Of a stretch of 64,000 nucleotides of DNA, positions 23,346 to 33,593 are shown piece after piece. Source of the DNA: Dipteronia dyeriana (taxonomy: Eukaryota; Streptophyta; Magnoliopsida; Sapindales; Sapindaceae); contig CM065295.1 of the NCBI GenBank assembly GCA_032871835.1, positions 44,681,860 through 44,745,859 on the forward strand. The letters are read 5' to 3'. The translations under genes and the position numbers were made by a program. Under the pieces are notes generated by a model. The model searched no databases and was not told the DNA's origin. It saw only the letters and a list, made by a program, of their open reading frames with translations. Position 1 is the stretch's first letter. The number at the start of each line of letters is the position of its first letter.

Positions 23346-24182
23346 AATGTTCATGAATATTTGTTTGTGTTGTATTTTGATAGCTTGCATGATTATGTGC
23401 TTTTACCTATATAGCTAAGACTTGATTATTCTTAAGAGATTAATTGATAAATAGATTGGTAGATTTATATTTATTAATCTAGTTAAGTTCTCTTGAATAT
23501 TCTAGGTTGTTTGAGTAACAATTAGTTTGTTGGAAATTCTCAACACAACTTAATTGAGGATACATGTATGGGCATGTATGATTTGTTTGATAGCTAGGAT
23601 TTGTTCAAGTCTTTATGCTTTGCATTTAGACATCATCAATTAGGATTTATTTATTGTTCATCGATTTCCTAATTGAGCATTTTGTGTGTGGTCTTACACT
23701 TTGTGCATTTGATATTGTTATATTCACTTATACCATATCTCTTCTTGAATTTAAGTCTTGTGGCTACGGGTTGTAGTTGCACAAGCGTTTGTCAAGCATC
23801 ATTATAAAAGGTCTGAGAGGTAGATTAGGTGGTGTTCATACCAAGAGTAGTGGATCAAGGGATATCACTACGATTGAACCAAGTGGCGAGTGGTATTGTC
23901 CATAGCCTGAGGTTGTCATGAGTGAGAGTTCGTGTATCACTTGAGGGCGTAACCATTTTTTCATATAGTGGATTTTTGTGACTTAGGTGTCCGTGGTTTT
24001 TCTTTGTTGAAGGTTTCCACGTAAAAATCAAGTGTTCTTTACTATCCCCACTTTACATGATTTTTAATATTGTTTGAATGGGTTTTATTGTTAATATTGA
24101 TTAATCGTAAAAGTTGGTAAGTAATCGATTACAACCCATTCACCCCCCCTTGGTTGTTTATACACGCTTTAAGGTAATTTCA

Positions 24183-24425
24183 ATCTTCAATTGTCATCCT
24201 TGCTCGGTCATCTATTTGGAAAAGGTATGACTCCATTTTACCTTTCCAAGAGGCATAATTCACTCCAATAAGTAAGAGAGGTCTTGTGCTTGAAGCTCCC
24301 TCCACTGTTCCTTCTCATAGTGTTTAGGGGTATATGAATGCGATGAGTGCAAAGGTGATGCAACAAACAAAGTGCAAAAATGCAAGATACATAATAAGCA
24401 AGGATCTCTTAAGGGCTAGGAACCT
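24183..24425 (-). pseudogene. Gag N-terminus and leader, family B copy 1
   Basis: Collinear with 46620-46890 of copy 2, encoding the start of Gag (the equivalent there reads MEFYPCQIDDHAWIATEDGY). It is separated from the rest of gag by the solo LTR. The start codon region lies near 24320. Confidence 0.6.
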
Positions 24426-24438
24426 GCTCTGATACCAA
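24426..24438 (-). other. Primer binding site, tRNA-Met (family B copy 1)
   Basis: The minus strand reads TTGGTATCAGAGC, the complement of the initiator tRNA-Met 3' end, one base inside the LTR. Confidence 0.9.
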
Positions 24439-24439
24439 T

Positions 24440-25600
24440 TGAAAATACAACTAAGTGCATCTAAACTAACCTAGAAGGTGGGGGGGGGGGGGGGGGGGGG
24501 GTGAATAGGTTTTAATACAATTAATTACCATTTTTTGTATTAATCAATGTTATCAAATTTACCCCATATTAGCAAGCATTCGATTAAAAATAAGCATGCG
24601 GAAAACAATAAAACAACACACCGATTGATTTACATGAGAAGCCCTCTAACTTGGTAAAACCCATGGGTTATCCTTCTAAACACACACGGTCTTCAAATCC
24701 ACTATTTGAATGGAAGTTTCTGACCTAGGTTTACCTCACATTAAACCATTCTTGGTCACTAACCCTTCCACTCTACCAAACAGGCCTTTTAATACAGATT
24801 CTTGACCAAATGCTTATGCACTAATCCACTTAGTCACAAGACTTAACAATCCATGAAGAGATAAACAACCTATGTGAATATGTATAAATATTCTAACATG
24901 TAATTAATACTAGGCTACACTAAATGCTTATCTAGAAATTTAGGATGACAATAAATAACAATAATAGATATCACTATCTAAATGCAAAGCAAGAAGATTG
25001 GTTTTTCGGGGTCTCTCTCACAAAGAAATCACTTTCTATAACTAGATATAAATTATTGACCCCTGAAAAGAATTGGGGAAGAAGAAGATGTGTTTATATA
25101 GGAAAACACGAGTTGCTGGTGAAAAGATAAAATTTCCCTTAAATGGCCATTCGACGGTCAGATTCGACATTTAGGCAGACTGTTGTTCTAACTGCTGTTT
25201 GATCATAGCGCATCACATGTCATTCGGCGGTCACATTTGGCTGTTAGGCTAACCGCCGATTAAACCGCATAATGAGAATAGAATCACTAGGTATGATTCG
25301 TCGGTTAGAACGACGGTTAGGTAGGCCACCGATTAAACCTCTGAATGAAGACCAAATCCTTTGGTTTCAAACGACGGCCAGTTCGACGGTTATACAGACC
25401 ACCAACTTAATCGCATAATTAGGAAAAAATTTCTATCTTCAAACAGTGGTCCCATTCCACGGTAAGGTTGACTGCTGAATCAACCGTTATTCTCAATAGG
25501 AGGAATCCCGACCAGTTGATCAACGCGCTGAAACAAAGCACACCAACTTGCGAGTGTTGACAATTTTGATCAACAAATGGAAAAAAAAAACACATAGGGC
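24440..25600 (-). repeat. 5' LTR of family B copy 1, part one
   Basis: It begins TGAAAATACAACTAAGTGC like the LTR at 12113. It contains a 22-base G-run (24480-24501), a TATA box (TTTATATA, 25093-25100) and the GC-rich dyad block (25143-25490). It is cut at 25600 by the family C element and resumes at 35772. Confidence 0.85.
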
Positions 25601-25920
25601 TGAAATTTCCCTTTATCTTTATGGTATAAATATACCTAGAGGGGGGGGGGGGTGAATAGGTATATGCTCCAATTTTTTTATTCTGTTAAAACAATGCAAT
25701 TTTAACAATGCTTAATGAAAATTGCAAACAATGACACACAATATTTACGTGGTAAACCTCCAAAAAGGAAACATCCACGAGTTGATACCACAACCACCGG
25801 CAAGAGCAAATCCATTATTTCAAATAAGAGTTACACACTCAAGCAATCAACACATGCTCTCCAAGCTATCACTCTCACTCTATCCTTGAACCTAGTGATC
25901 TACTAAGCCGACTTTCTATC

Positions 25921-26122
25921 CAAGACCTCCTGTCTCTAGGAAGATTCCTTGCTCACCTATCCGGATCCTCCCGACCCTAGGCAAGACTTCTTGCTCAACT
26001 ATCCGAGTCCTCTCGACTCTAGTCAAGACTTCCTTGCTCAACAATCCGAGGTCTCACACCTCTTGTCGAGACTTCCACTTGCTTAGCTATCCAAGTCCTC
26101 CCGACTCTAGCTAAGACTTCTA
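25921..26122. repeat. Tandem units of about 50 bp in family C LTR
   Basis: Four imperfect units built on CTTGCTCAACTATCCGAGTC and CTCGACTCTAGTCAAGACTT. The partner LTR has the same array at 33902-34108; the third family C LTR (63236-63390) has one unit fewer. Confidence 0.85.
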
Positions 26123-26924
26123 ATTGCTCAAATCAAAGAATCACTCTAAGATATGAGACTTTCTACCTCTTTACAAGGCATCAAAGTGATCATGAATGCA
26201 AAACGCAAACAAGCACTCAACATAGAAAATGATGATCAACAAGTTCTATGGACAGGCAACAAGATAGCTAGATTATGCTTTCAAAGAACAATCACAAATG
26301 TATCTAGGCAACCTAAGCATGTTATCAACTAAGAACATAGATATGAGGATATAGACACCAATTGAAACACAACCTAGTTCTTAGAAAATGAAATTAGATC
26401 TAGAAATAGTCAATCAAGCATAAGAACAAAAGATTTCTAGAAACAATGTCATGTTTATCAAGTTTAGCACAAATCAATCAACTTATCACAAATCTAGCTA
26501 AACTTGAAAATTAATTCAACAAACCACAAAATGATATTAAAATCATCCTAGTCATGCTTCTTAATTAAATAGCATCAATCAATAAGAAGATCTAAGAAGA
26601 GAACTAAGTAGAAGAAGATTTTACTAACAAGGATGAAAATCACGAACTGAAGATCTGGTCACAACGAACAATCTACACATCCTTTGGTTCTAGAAATGCT
26701 TGGGGTTTGTAGAACTCTTCAAGACACTAGAAATCGGTTTTTAAATCAAGTGATTCAGAGTTGAAATGAAGAAGTTATCACAAACACAAAAATCAAAATG
26801 TTGAGAGAAAAATTCTGCACTTGTTCTTCAAATTCGTTTTTCTCAACTTCTCTAATGAATGAGAGGGAATGAGAGGTTTTAAAGAGAAAACAACCAAAAG
26901 AAAAAATTGCCCTCATGCCTTAGT

Positions 26925-27075
26925 ACCTCCCCGAGATGGCACATGGGCATCTCGGGGCAGCAAGGCTTTGGGCCGAGACGGCCACGCCCCATCTCGGGAA
27001 GGTGCCAAGTGATGGCTTGTGCCATCGCACCTCTTCCCTTGCGCTCCTCTCGCGTTCTTCGACTGTTCTTTGGCC
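26925..27075. repeat. GC-rich dyad block in family C LTR
   Basis: Words GAGATGGCAC, CATCTCGGG and their complements alternate and can fold on themselves. The block is upstream of the TATA-like box in the element's direction. It is repeated at 34915-35065 in the other LTR. Confidence 0.7.
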
Positions 27076-27779
27076 TCCGAACTCCGAATTTGAATCCATT
27101 TGAAGATTACAAACTAGGACTCCCTCACGGACATGGAAATATAAGATACTCAATCCATAAAATAAGAATTCGACTCGATATATAAAGACGAAGACAATGT
27201 ATGCAACATGAGTTGAAAGTGTAGTATCTTTTTACTTAGAAATTGAAATCAGTAGTATGAGTAACAGAAATGACCGGAACTCAATCAAGAATGATTTAAG
27301 ACTAAATTAAAGTTTAATATCCATGTTATACAACATATACACATACAAACACAATTCACACTAGAATGAAAACTACATAGAGATAGTCTCCAATCATGTA
27401 TTTTCCAAAACATGTTATTTCCATACCAATGCATGAGCATTCATCTTCAAGTGTGTGAATGTGTTATACATGGTGCACAACGATGTAGAGACACAAATAT
27501 ATGAATTGTGTGTGTGTGTGCCTATAATAATGCACAACTAAGCAGGGACACATATGAATAAATTATGTGTGTGCGCTTACGCCTTGCAAGAGGAAGAAGG
27601 ATCTCGATACCTTAGCATCTAAGAATAGTACCAATCCTCTTGAAGACGAACTTTGCATCATGAGAAGTTTCTTTTCTTCCTTGAAGCTCTTATCATCTCG
27701 AACCACTTAAGCAACTAAGCATTACAAAGAAATGATGTTTTGTTATGGAATTAAGCCAACACAAATCTAAAACCTAACA

Positions 27780-29332
27780 ATCTCCCCCTTTGGCTATTCT
27801 ATGACAAAACCTCTACCTCACCATACAAAGATCACTCATAATCAATGTTGATTGCATTCTCACATCCTCACATTACAAGGAGATATTCCTAGACTAACAT
27901 GTCTTCAAGAATCTTCAGGAATATCTTCACACATTCAAAGCACCTGTGAGACAAGAACAACCAAAAGAAATCTTCTACAAAGAAGATATGTGAGATAAAC
28001 AAACAATATATGAAACAAAAAAAAATTCCCTTATCTCTTTTTATCTCATGCAAACAAGAATTCTTTCTCCCCCTTAAGACAAAATTTCTCCCCCTTAATG
28101 AATTGTCTCCCCTTTTATATCAAAAGTAAGTAACATGGTGAGGAAAACACTTTCTCCCCCTTTTTGGCAAAGAAAAGACAAAAACATATTACACAACCTA
28201 GAGAAAGAGATAAATGCCAATTGAAAATACCTATAAGGCAATAAGGGAAGCATAATAAAATCATGAGATAATGAGAAAACAAGTTGTATAGAAAACTAAG
28301 TTTAACAAACTAAGCTCCCTCTTAACATATGCTCTACATATTAATAAGCAAGATAACTTGTTCACAAGGGAATCACACAATCACACATTTCAAGCAATAA
28401 AAGATGGTTAACCAATATTTTTCAAAATTAATAAGAGAATCATAGATTTTCATTATTCTCTCAAAAATATTCTCTCATTGCTAATAAATCGAGCACATTA
28501 GCAAAAATGTGTGTGTGTGAAAATGCTTCTAGCATATATAAAATGAGTGATTGTGATATCAACATGCAAACCACTTCAACACCTATCCATCTAAAGCTTT
28601 TCCAATCAAGGTCAAACCGATTATCATCTGGATTTTTACTTTAAAGAGAATAGATTTCAACATGTGAGCGTGTGTGTGCATGTGGCTCGTCATCCCATTT
28701 TTGTTTTTCAACCCGAGCAATCACAATTTTCAACTATACTCCATTTTAAGCCTTCCTCCTTTTCTTTTTAGGCTTTGTATCAAAGTTTTTTTTTTTAAAT
28801 GATTCTTTCAACACTTATTTGATTTTTCTTACATAAACATATACTCTTCATGACGGCTTTCACTCATCACAATGGTGTAGCCCTTTCCTACATTGAGCGG
28901 CTTCACAACCAAGGTGTGTAGCCCTTTCCATGAAGGTGCTCATTAAGTTCTATGTAGATACCGAAGCAAAATGGATACTAACCATAGGTCATCTATCATG
29001 TACTAGATAATGAACTTCAAGATACATCCATAATCTACATGCTTTCAAACTCAGTTACTCAAACTTAAACATATAAGAGAAGCATTTGTGCACTTTTAAA
29101 TACAAGAATTACAAAGACTTAAGTGCATGATCTAGAAGCAATAAAGGCTATTTTATCAAGATCATTACTTCTCACATGAGTAGCTCTCAAAGAAATAGAT
29201 ATGCAATATAGTTTTGCTTATCAAGCCACTCATAACCACATACAAGCATTAATCAACACAAATCATGCCAATGGATCTTCTAAGAGATACAAATCTCTCC
29301 TTGTCCAAGGGCTTTGTGAACAAGTCCGCAAG
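27780..29332 (-). other. 3' non-coding region with several polypurine tracts, family C
   Basis: The tract next to the LTR is the complement of ATCTCCCCCTTTGG (27780-27793). Further CTCCCCCTT tracts occur near 28067, 28089 and 28152, and CTCCCCTTTT near 28107. Multiple polypurine tracts are a described Sirevirus trait. No gene is supported. Confidence 0.7.
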
Positions 29333-29945
29333 TTAATTTTTAGTAGGCATATGTTCAAGAGTTACTATTGAATGTTCAACAAGTTCTCTAATGAAATGAT
29401 GCCTAAAGTCTATATGCTTTGTGCATGAGTGTTGAACCAGATTTTTAGAGATGTTAATGGCACCAATATTATCAAAATATAGATTCATTTTACCTCGATT
29501 GATCTCATAATCCTTGAGAATTTGTTTCATCCATAGAAGTTGTGTGCAAGCACTTCCGGCCGCAATGTACTCGGCTTCGGATGAAGAAAGAGAGACGGAA
29601 TTTTAGTTCTTGCTTTGCCAAGCAACCAAATTATTCCCCAAGTAAAAGTAACCGCCTGATGTGCTTTTACGATCATCATTGTTTCCTGCCCAATCCGCAT
29701 CACAATAGCCAACAAGAATATCATTAGTATCAAAAGAATATAATAAACCAAGATTATGTGTTCCTTTTATATATCTAATGATTCTTTTAATGGCTTTCAC
29801 GTGAGATTCTTTTGGATTGGCTTGAACCTAGCACACAAACCAACACTAAAACAAATATCTGGCCTACTAGCCGTTAGGTAGAGAAGGCTACCTATCATGC
29901 TCCTATAGAGACTTTGATCAACGTTTTTTCCTTTTTCATCTTTGT
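29333..29945 (-). pseudogene. RNase H domain, family C (broken)
   Basis: 29603-29800 has ILVGYCDADWAGNNDDRKST (Asp of the first catalytic position in CDAD). A second part at 29333-29530 has MNLYFDNIGAINISKNLV and DFRHHFIRELVEH. A frameshift near 29810 and an in-frame stop near 29605 break the frame. It follows reverse transcriptase directly. Confidence 0.85.
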
Positions 29946-29952
29946 CAAGTTT

Positions 29953-30846
29953 TTAAGTAGTACTCATAGGTGTTTCAAATTCTTTTCCACTTTCAAGGCC
30001 AAATTTCTTAACAAGATTTCTAGCATATTTAGATTGAGACAACATGATACCATTGCTAGATTGTTTCACTTGCATACCAAGAAAGTAATTGAGTTCACCT
30101 ACCATACTTATTTCAAATTCTCTTGACATAACATTCACAAAAACATCAACCTTGGTTTTACATGCAGACCCAAACACAATGTCATCAATATATATTTGTG
30201 CAACAAAAATGTCATTGTCATAATGCTTGACAAATAAAGTTCTATCAATACCACCTCTTCTATATTGGTTGTCAATAAGATATTGAGTCAACCTATCATA
30301 CCAAGCTCTAGGAGCTTGCTTAAGGTCATAAAGAGCCTTTTTCAACTTAAACACATGATTAGGAGAGTGTGGGTCTACAAAACCCTTAGGTTGTTCAACA
30401 TACACTTCTTCTTGAAGATATCCATTGAGAAAAACACTTTTGACATCCATTTGAAACAATTTGAATTTTTTAAGACATGCAATGGACAACAAAAGCCTAA
30501 TGGACTCAAGACGTGCAACGGGTGCAAAAGTCTCATCAAAGTCTACACCCTCAACTTGAGTGTATCCTTGAGCCACTAGTCTTGCTTTATTTCTCACTAT
30601 CTTGCCACATTCATCGGTCTGATTCCTAAACACCCATTTTGTACCAATCACATTGACATCTTTTGGTCTAGGAACTAAGGACCATACTTCATTCCTCTCA
30701 AATTGATTTAGTTCTTCTTGCATGACATTAACCCAATATTCATCAATAATTGCTTCATTAATATTTTTGGGCTCAATTTGAGGTGTGTAGCAAACATATG
30801 AAATTTGGTTAGCTAGTTGCCTTCTAGTTCTAACCCCTTCATTCAA
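29953..30846 (-). CDS. Reverse transcriptase region, family C (297-codon open frame)
   Basis: The longest open frame in the window. The order of motifs is [102 protein letters not shown], the catalytic YIDDIVFG, and [19 protein letters not shown]. This is the copia RVT_2 domain of the Sirevirus lineage, which copies element RNA into DNA. It is part of a larger pol polyprotein whose neighbours are broken, so it is open but not an independent gene. The first Met is simply the first after an upstream stop. Confidence 0.85.
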   Translation of the reverse strand: MNEGVRTRRQLANQISYVCYTPQIEPKNINEAIIDEYWVNVMQEELNQFERNEVWSLVPRPKDVNVIGTKWVFRNQTDECGKIVRNKARLVAQGYTQVEGVDFDETFAPVARLESIRLLLSIACLKKFKLFQMDVKSVFLNGYLQEEVYVEQPKGFVDPHSPNHVFKLKKALYDLKQAPRAWYDRLTQYLIDNQYRRGGIDRTLFVKHYDNDIFVAQIYIDDIVFGSACKTKVDVFVNVMSREFEISMVGELNYFLGMQVKQSSNGIMLSQSKYARNLVKKFGLESGKEFETPMSTT

Positions 30847-30849
30847 ATC

Positions 30850-31990
30850 ACCTATGATGTCTTATTGGTAATGCATGTTCCTAAGTCTAGAATTAGAATT
30901 TTAAACATCTTGTTGGCCATCATTTAAACCATTTTATAACTCTTGACTTTCTTCTCTAGCAACACTACCATTATTATCATTATGACTAGACTCACTTTCA
31001 TCACAACTAGTCACATCAATAGGTGCTTTAGTGTCATTCAACAAATGTTCTTTAGGTTCATTGACACCAATGTTATCACACAAATCAAGCATGCTAAGAT
31101 CATCTATTTTCACATTAATGGACTCCATAATAGTCTTAGTTTACAAATTGAACACTCTATATGCACGACTATTATTAGCATACCCAAGAAAGAGACCAAT
31201 ATCTCTTTTAGCAGCAAACTTTCTTAAGTGATCTCTATCATTCAAAATAAAACACTTAGTCCTAAAAGTGTGGAAGTAACTCACATTGGGTTTCTTGCCC
31301 TTCCAAAGTTCATAGGAGTTATGTTTTGCGACGGGCCTTCTAAAAACTCTATTAGTGACATAGCATGCGGTATTGACCGCTTCGGCCAAAAGATTTCTAG
31401 GGACTTTCTTGCTATTGAGCATGACCCCAGCCATCTATTGCAAGACACGATTCTTCCTCTCAACAATACCATTTTGTTGAGGAGTTCTAGGAGCCGAGAA
31501 CTCATGTGAAATCCCATAATCATCACAAAACTCACTAAATCTAGCATTTTCAAATTCACTCCCATGATCACTCCTAATGCGACATATTTTCTTGATCCCA
31601 AGACCTTTATCATTTTGAACTTGATTGCAAAACTTCTTAAAGTAACCAAAAGTTTCGGTCTTATCTCTAAGAAAATATACCCAAGCAAACCGAGAAAAGT
31701 CAACAACACATACAAAAATGTATTTCTTACCATTTATGCTTTTGGTTTGAATTAGTCCCATTAGGTCCATATGCACAAGTTCTAAGGGCTTCTTGGTAGC
31801 AAAATTAGTGTTCTTTTTAAGAGACACTTTGGTTTGTTTACCTAATTGACATGGTTCACAAACACCATCAAGCTTTTAACCAAAACTAGGAAGACCTCTA
31901 ACAATGTTATATTTCTCAAGCTTCTTTCAGTCTTTATAATTCATGTGGCCCAATCTTTCATGCCATAATTCAAGCTTGTTGCACTCATGT
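30850..31990 (-). pseudogene. Integrase region and linker, family C (broken)
   Basis: The zinc-binding start (around 31840-31990) keeps LWHERLGHMN and CEPCQLGKQTK. 31435-31827 has LELVHMDLMGL, RIRSDHGSEFEN and TPQQNGIVERKNR, so all three DDE residues are present. A stop follows at 31432-31434. 31141-31434 continues with NTACYVTNRVFRRP and KRDIGLFLGYANNSRAYRVF, the C-terminal part. 30934-31128 is the acidic linker to reverse transcriptase. Damage is limited to a few stops. Confidence 0.85.
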
Positions 31991-31999
31991 GCCATATTA

Positions 32000-32350
32000 C
32001 ATGTTAGTGGATCAACCTCTAAACAATAGCAATTGTCCGAAGACCTTTTAACTTTCAAAACAATTTTACCCTTTTTATCGATTATCGTGCACACATTCTT
32101 GTTAAAGCTAACTTCTTTAAAAATTTAACACAAGTGAGTGATGCTTATTAGATTAGCTTGTAGACCATCTACATACAAGGTATCACGAAGTTTAGGCAAT
32201 CCGGGGATACAAATTGTTCCCTTGCCTAGAACTTGCTTTTTAGTGCCATCACCAAATGTAACCCATCCACCATCATTCATAACAAGATTCTTAAAGAATT
32301 CCTTGTTACCGGTCATATTCCTAGAGCAACCGCTATCTAGGTACCAACAA
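32000..32350 (-). pseudogene. Copia aspartic protease, family C
   Basis: The signature reads DSGCSRNMTG (usually SRHMTG) at about 32308-32340, then 32125-32316 has WVTFGDGTKKQVLGKGTI and LYVDGLQANLISITHLC. A stop separates it from the pre-integrase segment. The catalytic Asp is present. Confidence 0.8.
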
Positions 32351-32373
32351 TAGGATGAATTAGCTCTTAAAGC

Positions 32374-32928
32374 TTATTGTGCAACCAAACATTGTGTTGT
32401 ATTTTTCTTAACCCAAACTTTCTTGACAAGTTTCTCATTCCTACTTTTATTAACATGCTTTGACTTGTTTATAGGCACATTGACTCCATTAGTCACATTT
32501 TCAAACAAATCAAACAAAGCATTATCAACTTTCTTATGCATAGTATAACAAGGCACAACACAAGATTTAACAAACAAATCATCAACATATTTATTCTCAA
32601 CATGCTTTTCCAAGGTCTTCTTAGGTCTAATTCTAGATCCATACATGGATGATTGCCTAGGACCATTCAAAGACATATCATGCAAATCATTGGCAATTCT
32701 ACATTTAAGAATGTATTCAAATCATCTAGGTCTTATGTGTCCTACCATGTTGCAATAATGACAAATCGGTATAAATTTGAGAAGTTTACCATTTGCTTGA
32801 GCATTCAACTCATTTTGCCTTATCACATTTTTACCTCTTTGGCGGGCAACACTAGATGTCTTGCATTTTGCATTTGATGATGATGTAGCTTGTCTCTGGC
32901 AATGTTGAGTCTTTTCCTTGACTTTCAT
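32374..32928 (-). pseudogene. CCHC knuckle region of Gag, family C
   Basis: ICHYCNMVGHIRPR is followed by a stop exactly where the last Cys of the CCHC knuckle should be (about 32722). Downstream (32374-32685) is a basic low-homology segment ending KKVWVKKNTTQCLVAQ, leading into protease. Confidence 0.75.
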
Positions 32929-33543
32929 TATTGATGTGGAGGCACCTCAGATAGCATTCATGGCTTTACCGTTAGAGAGTGTACCTACAATTAAATTGCT
33001 ACAAGCTTTGACAAAAGTAGATTTGTTAGATGAAGGAGTTGATTTTTCATTATCATATCCTAAACCTCTTTTGTCGCTTGAAGGCTTTCCAACCTTAATG
33101 AGAGCTTTCACTTTGTTAGAGCTAGATAACATCTTGTTAATCATCTATTTAGTCTCATTAAGTTTGTCATTAAGCACTTTCTCTTGATTCTCATGCTCAT
33201 TAAGTTTTGCTCTAAGCATATTTTCAATTCTCCTAGCACGATCAAGAGATTCATCTCTTTTCTCAATTTCATGCTTCAAAATACTTAATCTATCATTGCT
33301 ATCAATCAATTTTTTCTCAAGATTAAGAATTTTATCATTAAGATCAATAACACATTTTGAGCTACAATCATGATATTCTAACTTCTTTGTTAGAGACTTA
33401 TTGATCTTAGAGATCCTTTCATTTTCTTGAATAAAATCTTTGATCTTTTGATCATTTAAGTCAATAGACTCACCTTCAATAAGAGAAGCCACAAAAGAAT
33501 ACATTTCTTGAATCATGATGAAACAAAAGAAGATAACAAACAC
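32929..33543 (-). pseudogene. Coiled-coil Gag, family C, without the usual Gag core
   Basis: The 132-codon frame 33145-33543 is heptad-rich (LTKKLEYHDCSSKCVIDLND, then LEKKLIDSNDRLSILKHEIE). After one stop it continues with NKMLSSSNKVKALIKVGKPS and KRGLGYDN, as in Sirevirus Gag. It starts only about 40 bp from the primer site, leaving no room for the UBN2-type Gag core present in family B at 46035-46763. The core is either deleted or naturally absent. Confidence 0.75.
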
Positions 33544-33579
33544 TACAAAGATGATCTATCTAAGTGCGTTTAGACACCA

Positions 33580-33591
33580 GCTTTGATACCA
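33580..33591 (-). other. Primer binding site, tRNA-Met (family C)
   Basis: The minus strand reads TGGTATCAAAGC, two bases inside the LTR start at 33594. Confidence 0.85.
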
Positions 33592-33593
33592 AT

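Larger units (their letters stand above)
19990..24182 (+). mobile_element. Plus-oriented solo LTR (family B-like) with internal insertions
   Basis: It begins TGTAAGAACC and ends CCATTCACCCCCCCTTGG, then GTAATTTCA: the reverse-complement layout of the other family B LTRs. It is flanked by ATCTC (19985-19989) and ATCTT (24183-24187), a 4/5 target duplication; copy 2 has ATCTT at the empty site. 20400-20860 aligns with the reverse complement of 6610-7060 in the solo LTR at 5300. The 4193-bp length is inflated by a CACTA-like element and a further AT-rich segment between about 21284 and 23345. There is no primer site or coding region. Confidence 0.75.
25601..27779 (-). repeat. 3' LTR of family C element
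   Basis: Pairs with 33594-35766. It contains a G-run (25641-25652), tandem units of about 50 bp (25921-26122), a TATA-like TTTAAAA on the minus strand (about 26877-26884) and a GC-rich dyad block (26925-27075). The ORFs predicted in the GC block (26907-27185) are by-products of base composition. Confidence 0.9.

Noticed and set aside
25921..26122. Possible CRISPR-like array
   Set aside because: Units are imperfect, adjacent and without unique spacers; they are LTR tandem repeats in a plant genome.
26907..27185. Open frames on both strands in the family C LTR (also 34854-35135)
   Set aside because: Overlapping frames in a palindromic GC block; a composition effect inside an LTR.
29542..29727. 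Plus-strand ORFs opposite retroelement pol (also 30265-30579, 31228-31509, 43258-43455 and others)
   Set aside because: Antisense shadows of clearly assigned minus-strand domains.
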